Shown: in pieces, positions 56,196 through 64,000 of the stretch | Layout: each line of letters starts with the position of its first letter | Position numbering within the stretch: the stretch's first letter is position 1 | Notes under the pieces: generated by a model | The model's database searches: none | Told to the model about the DNA's origin: nothing | The model's input: the letters and a program-made list of their open reading frames with translations, nothing else | Made by a program: the position numbers and the translations under genes | Assembly: GCA_037367355.1 (NCBI GenBank) | Contig: CM074700.1 | Coordinates: forward strand, 496,001 to 560,000 | From: Neoscytalidium dimidiatum | Taxonomy: Eukaryota; Ascomycota; Dothideomycetes; Botryosphaeriales; Botryosphaeriaceae | Reading direction: 5' to 3' | Length of the DNA: 64,000 nt

Positions 56196-56929
56196 ACTTA
56201 TCGCCAGTATGTTGTAAGAGGTAGCGGCAGACTTTGTATGGTACTGGTGTTGATCTGTGATAGAGGGGAGAAGCTGTAATTTGAGGGTTTAGCTTGATAA
56301 TGCAAGGCCGCGGGAAAAGCGTCAGCTGTGGCGCTGCACCGCCGCAACGTTGGTTAAATAGTGAATAGGCTGCGCCACCAAGGAAGACACTCGATTCGGG
56401 TAGTTTTAGGCATACAATCGATGTATTATTTTGAATGGAAATAGTCTTTGCAGCACTGAATGTTGACGTTCCGCTCAGATAACCTTATGTCTACATCAAA
56501 ATCTTCAACAAAAGCCCACTCTGCTACTCTCTCACAAGCGATATGATTCCTGATGTATTGCTGAGGTGACTGTGAAGAATTTCAAAGCATTGTAATCTTC
56601 ACAGAAACTGCTGCCATTCAGACTCATGTTCTTCTGATAAGCCAGGTAAGCTGACGGCGTTAATATTCTGTCCAGGCCTGAATTTACTACGTAAATAAAG
56701 TTCCTACCATCAATCCTTTGTTAAGCCTCAAACCATTTCAGCTTATCTCTGTCCCCACCGTCCAGACCTTAAATGCATGCATTTTGGGAGACCACGCCTG
56801 AGTAGGCAACACAAAACAACAGTCTTTGCTCCCTTGCATTCCAGACTCAATTTCCTGGACCACAATTTGCTCAAGTCCTGGCCAGTACCCCGTGCTTCTG
56901 TGATCGAAAAACTCCCTCACGGAGCAGCA
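56196..56929. other. Intergenic, no gene seen
   Basis: AT-rich, holding the 3' end of the aspzincin-like gene. Nothing else is recognised. Confidence 0.35.
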
Positions 56930-58525
56930 TCAGTATTCCTCTTCTGGGGGATTACAATTGAGATAAACGGCTGTGCTGGTGTTAGCGATGATGAGAGAAA
57001 ATAAAATTGGTTTGCGTGGCTCACACTGCGCAAATGAGGCATAGGTTTCTGCATTGCTGAGAGCCAACTTGGTGCTCGGCATGTTTTTGCATCCAGGCCA
57101 CCGCTGTCCCCCAAAACCGAAATCATGATCCAGAGTGGCATAATGAATGCCTCGTATATGGGATGTCTGGTGGATGAGGGTGGTTGCAAGGTCGGGCGTA
57201 TGGCACTTGAGTGCATGGTGAGGTAGGTTCCATCCGGCAGGGCAAATCAGTACTCGGCCAGTTAAGGGCTGGGTGATGGCGTAAGTATCGTCGTCGCACT
57301 CGTTCTTGTCATCCTGGCATTCAACGGTATTCAAGTCGCCGAATTTAGAGGCGTCGTCGCATGCAGAAGCCAAGGCCTGGAATTTGCAAATGGCGAATAA
57401 TACAGCCCAGTCACCGTCGCCGATAATGTTTTGGTCACGATGGAAGTAAGCATCGAATCTGCTAAAGTCAGTCAATACCAGATCCGTCTGATCTGAACCG
57501 CTTACCTTGGATTATTGAAGCCTCCCGTGCTATTTGCTGAATTTCGAGCCTTGATTATGTTGTAGGCGGCCGTTTTGGAATAGGTATTGCACAGCTCGAG
57601 AGCAGCATGGAGATATCTGTTGTTCTCGCTGTTGCACTTTGGATCGATCAACATGGCCATCTGAGGCTCGACAGCCAAGTCGCCTCGGAAGAAATTGCCA
57701 GGGTCCCAATCCAATACAATCTCTTGAGCTTCGTAGTGGTACTCCGATGGCTGCACTTTGCCGTCGGCTGTTTTAATTTTGACGATGCCCTCGGCCTTGA
57801 TCGCGAGCTTCCCCGCCTTCCGACCGTCCATGTCGTATATGTCATTAATGTCCATGGTCACAGTAGTGCCATCGGCAGGCACGAAGTACCAGTTGCTTTC
57901 GACAAATTCGCCGCTCCACTGGGGAATGATTCCCTTGAAGTCAAGTTCTCGGCGTGGAGATTGACCTGAATTGTGTAAAATCAGAACGTTAGGCCCAAGC
58001 TGTCTTAGTATAGTCACTAACCCTCGTCTAGTTTCCATGATACGTTGAGTTTATGGACGTTGCGATCGTCGAAGATGTTGTTGAATGCGTATATGTGGAT
58101 TCCCGTTCCAGCTACAAGACGAGTTGCGACATGTCAGCCAGACAGCATGATCTGTCAATGCAGAGTAGTAGCCACGCACCTGTATGCTTAACGAAAGCAC
58201 GAACGCTGGTGTTTGCATTGCGCTCAAGCCAGATTCTGATCTTGATGTCGTCGCTTGCCCCAGCAAAATTGAGCTCTGCGGGCAAGTGTGCACTGAAGTT
58301 CTCGTCATCTGTCGAGTTGGTGCTGTTGACTAGCAGCGCAGTGGAATTGCCGTTCCGAACATTGAACTGCTTGCGCTCCGCCCTCCCAGCCAAGGTGGAG
58401 TTGAATCCGTGGTGAGGTGGCGGTCTCGTGAGCGAGGGTGCTGCATCGCTGATGTTAGCTGTGAGAATGCGGCAGCCTGCTAGAGCCGCGAGAAGCATGA
58501 GCACGAGCTGCAGCAAGAGCTTCAT
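56930..58525 (-). CDS. Secreted aspzincin-like protein with HQxxH motif (457 aa)
   Basis: Five exons (58180-58525, 58022-58111, 57506-57965, 57027-57458, 56930-56975) join in frame. The start at 58525 gives a signal peptide (MKLLLQLVLMLLAALAG). The first half is a beta-rich region with many Asn-glycosylation sites, including GTGIHIYAFNNIF. The second half resembles M35-like metallopeptidase domains: LIHQTSHIRG, then LDHDFGFG (like D-x-x-Y-G), and a helix with SNAETYASFA. In active aspzincins the motif is HExxH; here the catalytic Glu reads Gln. Zinc ligands (two His and an Asp) seem kept. The protein may bind zinc or peptides without cutting them, or act with altered chemistry. Cysteines are numerous in the ECQDDKNECDDD region. 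Confidence 0.78.
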
Positions 58526-59164
58526 GATGACTTGTGAGCATGAACAATTCAATCGAAGGAGTGTGTGGTGTAGGCTTGTAGAAAGAAGCGGTAAGCCGAA
58601 GATCTTTTCGAGGTGCTACAGAGTAGCAAAAGAAAGACGTCGATGCGGTTAGTACCGCAATCGCGCTCGTGCGACTGGCCTCTCACCACGGGCAGCCGCT
58701 GTCACCTGCACAGACCATACCTGTTCTTAACACTCACAGAGCCGCATTTAACATGGGATCCAAGCATGTGATTGATGCTTGTGCTAAGAAAATGGGCAGC
58801 TCGACAGTTGACTGAACAGAAAAAAAAAGATTTAAAACCAGAGCGTCGAGGAAGCGCGACTAATGACGTCATTGAGTAAGGAGCACCATCAATATAAATG
58901 TCCTATAAGCCAAAAGCCAAGATAATATCCCACAATCTCTCCCCGCCGCCGGAGCGTCAACCCCGAGTACTCTCGCCTTCATGGGTACCAAGAGAAGATA
59001 TGATACACTGGGATTAAACGAGAGGAAGAAAACTATACTGCGACCTTGCAGTCAAACCAGATGCCGCGGAAAAATGAAAGTATACCCCTACCAAAAGAAA
59101 ATAATGATCGAGGATAGCAGAAAGGCGTGGGGCAAAACAACAGCTCACGGCAATTTGTGCGTTC
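58526..59164. promoter_or_regulatory. Promoter of the aspzincin-like gene and 3' end of the GT2 gene
   Basis: Both flanking genes lie on the minus strand. No gene is recognised in between. An AT-rich patch near 58820-58835 is present. Confidence 0.4.
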
Positions 59165-62100
59165 TCAAAAGAGGCCAAGCGCAAACTGTGATAAGGAAGC
59201 AAAACGTCAGCAATGCACACGGAGCAGAACAAGAATCCGGGAGCCAAACTTACCGGCAACAGCGCATGACATCCAATCTGATTCGCGACCGGCACAATGG
59301 CTGCAAAATCCTCGATCCGCCAACCGCGCGGTGCATAGCATGCCAGATACACCATGCCGCCAGCCACTACAACGCAGAACGCATACATGTATTTGAAGTC
59401 CCTCACGATGCGATCGAGGCCGGCGCGGAAGCCACTATCCGACAGCTCCTTTGCTGTGGTCGTCCACTCCATCTTGATGGACAGGAAGTGGCACAAGATA
59501 GCTTTAGCCAGGTGGTACGAGATGCCGCCGAAGAAGAGCAGGAACATGGGCGTCCACTTGGCCGTCTCGAGCAACGCGGAGAAGAAGGTCGCCTGCCCAA
59601 GACGGTGCCGTAGCATCGCGTAGCCAAGTGGCGACAGCACGTTGAAGACGACGGCCATGCCGACGAAGATGCGCCACGATGTCAGGTAGAACTGGTCGAT
59701 CGTGTCCCCGCACCAGCCAACGAGCAGGTAGTTGGCGAGCGTGAGCGGGATCGCCGATGCAATAGCGTAGTAAGTCCCGATGTATGCGAGGATGGTCACT
59801 TTCGACGTGATCTTGATGTTGGAATTGAGAAAACGCCGGAAGAGCGGCGTGAAAGGCCCGCGCGTTGGCCAGCGGATGAGCGGGTGGAAGACGAGCTCGT
59901 TGCAGCCGTACGCGTATTTCTCCCAGCGCGCAAGCTCGTCGTAGACGGTGAGCGAGACGCCTTCTTTGAAGCCGCCAGAGTGATAAGTTGCGAGGCGGAC
60001 GACAAAGTTGTTCATCTGCAGCCGGAGCGAAACGTCGAAATCTTCTGAGACATGACTGTCTGACCAAAATTTGGTCATCTTATCCTCCTCGTCGTACCAA
60101 GAGATGCTCTGGATTGCTTTCCAGCGGATGAATGTGTTGTGGCCGACGAAAGGGGCGCAGTCACCGTTGCCAACTGCGAATTGTATGCTCGTGTAGATGA
60201 GGTTTGTGAAGTAGGTGATGCCGTTTTCAAAAACGTTATTGACCACTTGGAGAATGCCGGATGCATGCTGGAGAAGGGCGACTTCTGGGGATTCGTGCAT
60301 TTCCAAAGCGCCATACAGCAGACAGTCTTCGGGGACGCGAGTATCAGAGTCAATGATTAGGATGATCTCTCCCAGACGCACGTTTCCAGCAGCCCATGTC
60401 CTTCCTTGATCCTTCTCCACTATAGCACCCCGGGCCGTTTCGTATAATTCTGCCTCTTCTTGGATGGTGAGATCATCCTGCGTACAGTTTCGCTCTGCAC
60501 ATGCAATGTCAATCATGCTTTGAAGTTCGTCCTCAACACGTAGGGAGAAGTCCAGGCAGTAGTTCATGTTCGAGGCTTTTTTGAAATGGCCCTTCCGAAT
60601 AAAGTGGATTTCTCCCTTCTCGGTATCCGGGTTCTCATTCTGCTTCGGACGCGCACACCAACCAATATTGTTGATATCGTAATAGGCTTTACGGGCTTCC
60701 TGTAGATCTTCATTGATGAGACGCATCCCGTCATCATTAACATAGATGGAGGCAGTGCCGCCGTGATTCTCGTAATGCTTGACAGCTTTGAGTAGTGATT
60801 CAACCGTAGGAACAATTACACTAGCGCAGTCAGCAATCAGATGCTTCTTGGTTTGACTTCAACTTACCCTTTGAGGCCTTCTTTGTACACGGGCATCTGA
60901 ATTGTAACGTGAGGAAGCTCGTAATCAGCATGTCTCCCCAGTTTTGGCGCTTTGGCTGAACAATACTTAGCAAAAGGCGATGTGGGGGATATAAGGACAT
61001 ACCGGAATAGAACATGCTATTACTTTGTACTCCAGACAGAGGGCCAATGAGCTGGAAGATGGATCCAGTGATGACGATCATGAAGAACTGAGGTAAGCGA
61101 GTGTGAGCTATGAGGGCATGCTGACTGTCGAGGACCCTGAACAGGCATAGACATGTGCATATTGCTTACCAGTGAGAAACTTGCGAAGAGTGGAACCGTA
61201 GCAAGCTAGACTGAACGTCAACACTCATGCACCGCACAATTACATTGATTTCGAAATAACTTACAAGGGAAAAGCGCATGTACTGCCCATCGTATCGTAC
61301 TTCTGATAAGAGCTACTACAATCAGCAATTCAACGGAGGAATGATCGAGCGCTGGTAACGCACTTTAGCAACACAGGCCATCTCCACCACAACAACAAGG
61401 ATCATGGCAAGGCCGACCATTACCGCATGAGTGAGAAGAAATGGCCGCTTCGGTACTTCAAGTCCATCTCTCTCGGGATCAAAGAGTCTATCTCCTTGCT
61501 CTTCTCTCTCGATAGCAGACTGGACGACGCGCACCTTTTCGTTCAGTTCGGGAGTACTTGAATCGTACGGCTCGAGAGGAGAGGTCGGAAAATATGGTCG
61601 GGGAACATCTTCAGGGTAAGCAGAGCTTCCAGCTGTAAGCACCGTCCCTCTACCGTAAGGTGACATCGTTGGCATAGGCAACTGTGGTCCCCAGACCTGT
61701 GTATATAAGCTCTGCGCTGAGAGGTCACTGCTGTAGGTTTCTTACGATGCTGAAGAGCCTGGCCTCAATGTCTGCGCCGTGTGCTATGATGCCATTGACT
61801 GTATCTCCCCAGATGAGGACAAATCGTTCATTCCGACAGAGACACATATGTGAATTCTTCCTGACCAGTCCCCTCCCGGATGCAATATCCTGGATCGAAT
61901 CGACTACCGGGAGACTGATGGCCCCGTGCGGACCTAGAGGAAATTCAGCTTGAAGTGGTGGAGCTCGTTGAAGGATGTGGCCTATTATATCCGAGGACAT
62001 CGTGAAGGCAATGGCAACGCCGAGAGCCTCAACAGCTCTGACAATATCAGGATTGATGAACATCGGCTCTGCAGCATAGATGCCATCATGCCGGCGCAGC

Positions 62101-62389
62101 AGGACGCCGAGACTGTCAACGCCGCTTTCTATTATACCGAACTCATCTTCAGCTGGCTCGAGCCATTTATGCTGGACACACTTCTTGTGCAGATACTTGG
62201 CAGCCTGGAAGAAATTCTGTCAGCCAATTTTCGGTCACTGATGGAGCGCAGACGAACAATTGCGTGGCGGTCCTGACTTTCTGACCGGCTTGAGTTGATG
62301 CTCGACGCAGCAGCACTCAACCTCCCATCCATGGCTAGCTGGGACCTGGTTGAAATTTTCATTCCGGAAGGTGACGTCGCGGTGCTCAT
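59165..62389 (-). CDS. Membrane GT2 glycosyltransferase with N-terminal fungal domain
   Basis: The gene starts near 62389 (MSTATSPSGMKIS). Early exons encode KYLHKKCVQHKWLEP, GVLLRRHDGIYAAEP and FTMSSDIIGHIL, the pattern of a fungal N-terminal domain (DUF7928-like) that often precedes GT2. A 50-nt intron joins EARLFSI to VWGPQLPMP. A membrane segment (VMVGLAMILVVVVEMA) leads to LPHVTIQMPVYKEGLKG and the large exon 59254-60820. The GT-A core has NDDG, IDSDTRVP (DxD), SEDFD (acceptor-side Asp) and ELARWEKYAYG in place of Q-x2-R-W. C-terminal helices follow, and a final exon 59165-59185 gives the stop. It belongs to the cellulose/chitin synthase superfamily and probably makes or extends a beta-linked wall polysaccharide at a membrane; the sugar is unknown. 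Confidence 0.85.
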
Positions 62390-64000
62390 ATTACAAGTGC
62401 CACCGGAAGCTTTGGATGAGGCTACTGGGAGTAAAAGACGGTAAAGGATGTGATTACAAGTTGAGTGTGAGAGACTATTTCAAAAGAGTGAAGAACAACA
62501 TCGGCGATTGCGAGAGAAATGAGAGAAACTTGCCGTCGAGCAAGAATAGTTGGTGACCCAAAGGGCAGGACAGTAGATGGGTTAATGTATGTCGTAGCTC
62601 AAGCCATCCTACACTGAAGCATGCAGCGAGCTCTGTGACAACAGGGAGGTAACGGTGAAACTATCTTTCGTCAATGGCTGAGACTTCAATTTTTAGTATC
62701 CAAGTGGGGGAAAGGGCTGAGCAGGTGGCAAAGAAATCTGAACGCATATCTGCGGCAAAAGAAGAAGAAGAAAAAAAAGACGGAAGTAGCCGTGGCGGCT
62801 TCGCGGGACTGCTAACGGAAATTTCGGCGTGATTGTTTACGCCAATCAAATAAAGCTCGTCTGGGAACGAATTCTGAAGAGCCGGGCTTTGACTAGCCTG
62901 CTATAAACGCCTAGGCACCCGATAACTTAGCGAACATCAAACTAGTTCTCTGAAGAGACTGGGGAATTTCAGCTGGGCCGCTGGTAAACTTTGGCGGATC
63001 AGGCCGGTCTACCTGGACATCTTTTCAGCAGATGTGATACAAAAAGCGGGGTTTCCTTCTTCAACAGAGTCAGTACCACTTCCTTCGAGTGTCATACGCA
63101 TTCAGTGGTCAAATGCTGTCCTTGTCATGGTGGACCGCTCGAGGAAACAACGAGTCTGGCTTCTCACCTGGGACACGATCTCTAGTTGGTCAATACCATG
63201 TGAACATCTTGTAATGATCTTACGCAGATTAAGTGAGGGAAAAAAAAACTCCCATGACATGTAGCTTTCGCGTTGGAGACGTATTCAGGCGGAAATTATT
63301 GCAAGCCGTCTTGCGGGGCTTCGGACGCTCGAAAGAGCTCATTTGGGGCGCGAAAGCCTGGTTCTCGAGGTGCTCAGACAAGTGGGTGGCTGATCTGTGG
63401 GAAGGGTGGCGGAGCTTAAGACACAAAAAGGCACCGAGGTTGCGCTCAGGTGTGATTGACAGCATATGATTGGCCCAATAACAAGACGTAGAAACTGAAG
63501 CTCGCGCAAGCGTCACAACGGTGTGACTGCACACTTGGTCATTTCCGTAATGGAGCAGGGCGAGCGACGACATCGGTGAGACGGTGTGTAAAGCGCATGA
63601 CTAGATACATGGTCAGGAAGTGTCAGTTGCTGTAGCAGTGGAGGATAGCCGGATGAGCATGGACGCAAAGATGTCGAGATGGGATTAGGGTTGAAAACGG
63701 AGTCGACGCGACGCGTCAAAGCGACAACTCGCACGGGCCACCCCGCCACCAGCGAGAACCCCGCCGCCTGAACTCGGCGGCTCCAGCAACTGTCACATCT
63801 CGACGCTGTTAGGACTACGTAAACTGTCATCCTCTTGAGCACTGTCAGCATCGTCGGCTAAATCGAAATCACCCTACAGACGAGTCGGTGAGATCAGCCC
63901 CAAGACACGTGGTGGATCGACCCCGCGTGATTGATATTTCTACCCCGGATGGGCCCTCACCGACATACTTAAGATCGTGTCCACGATCCCCACACCGGCA
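62390..64000. other. Terminal gene-poor stretch
   Basis: Includes the promoter of the GT2 gene. Short frames on both strands show no domain and no codon pattern. An AG-rich tract (AAGAAGAAGAAG) near 62760 is the only distinct feature. Confidence 0.4.

Noticed and set aside
1..64000. CRISPR arrays, prokaryotic operons and phage genes
   Set aside because: The introns, promoters and families are fungal, and no regularly spaced repeats were found.

Overview
The window reads as a chromosome segment of a filamentous ascomycete (Pezizomycotina). Genes carry one to seven short spliceosomal introns, mostly 47-80 nt, with GT..AG ends and CTGAC/CTAAC-type branch sites. The protein families are typically fungal: HET domain, CFEM-type rhodopsin-like membrane proteins, GH28, Fig1 and fungal GT2. 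One 9 kb stretch shows intense RIP (repeat-induced point mutation), a Pezizomycotina trait.

Layout. 1-6269: a chromovirus-type Ty3/gypsy LTR retrotransposon on the minus strand, not RIPed, with LTRs identical over the 136 bp that can be compared, but with frame-disrupted gag and pol. Between pol and the 3' LTR it carries an antisense (plus-strand) gene with its own TATA box, a six-cysteine cluster of exact Zn(II)2Cys6 spacing and a coiled coil. 6270-14201: a second, related gypsy element in the same orientation, in which CpA/TpG has been almost wholly converted to TpA; a decayed copy of the same antisense gene and of the adjacent palindrome is still recognisable. 14202-15085: further RIPed DNA of unknown origin.

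15.1-23.7 kb: a HET-domain relic, a Fig1-family membrane protein, and a convergent pair of genes with nucleotidyltransferase-like motifs, then gene-poor DNA. 23.7-28.3 kb: a fungal-specific transcription-factor-like protein and a secreted GH28 pectinase. 29.2-42.3 kb: a catabolic or biosynthetic-looking group made of a decayed and three intact short-chain dehydrogenases, a secreted FAD-linked oxidase divergent from a small secreted protein, an alpha/beta hydrolase and a 14-TM-type MFS exporter. No PKS, NRPS or terpene synthase is seen. 42.6-43.9 kb: an arrestin-like protein with two C-terminal PPAY motifs.

45-56 kb: a decay zone with two more HET relics, a P450 relic, an LTR relic related to the second retrotransposon, a 42-codon Cys/His-rich small ORF behind a good promoter, and an intact rhodopsin-like membrane protein. 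Several relics carry CAA/CAG to TAA/TAG stops, the RIP signature. 56.9-62.4 kb: a secreted aspzincin-like protein whose HExxH motif reads HQxxH, and a membrane GT2 glycosyltransferase with an N-terminal fungal domain. 62.4-64 kb holds no supported gene.

The strongest candidate for something undescribed is the retrotransposon's antisense gene: a zinc-cluster-like protein encoded next to a conserved CGG-N-CCG palindrome, present in both elements and possibly an element-encoded regulator.
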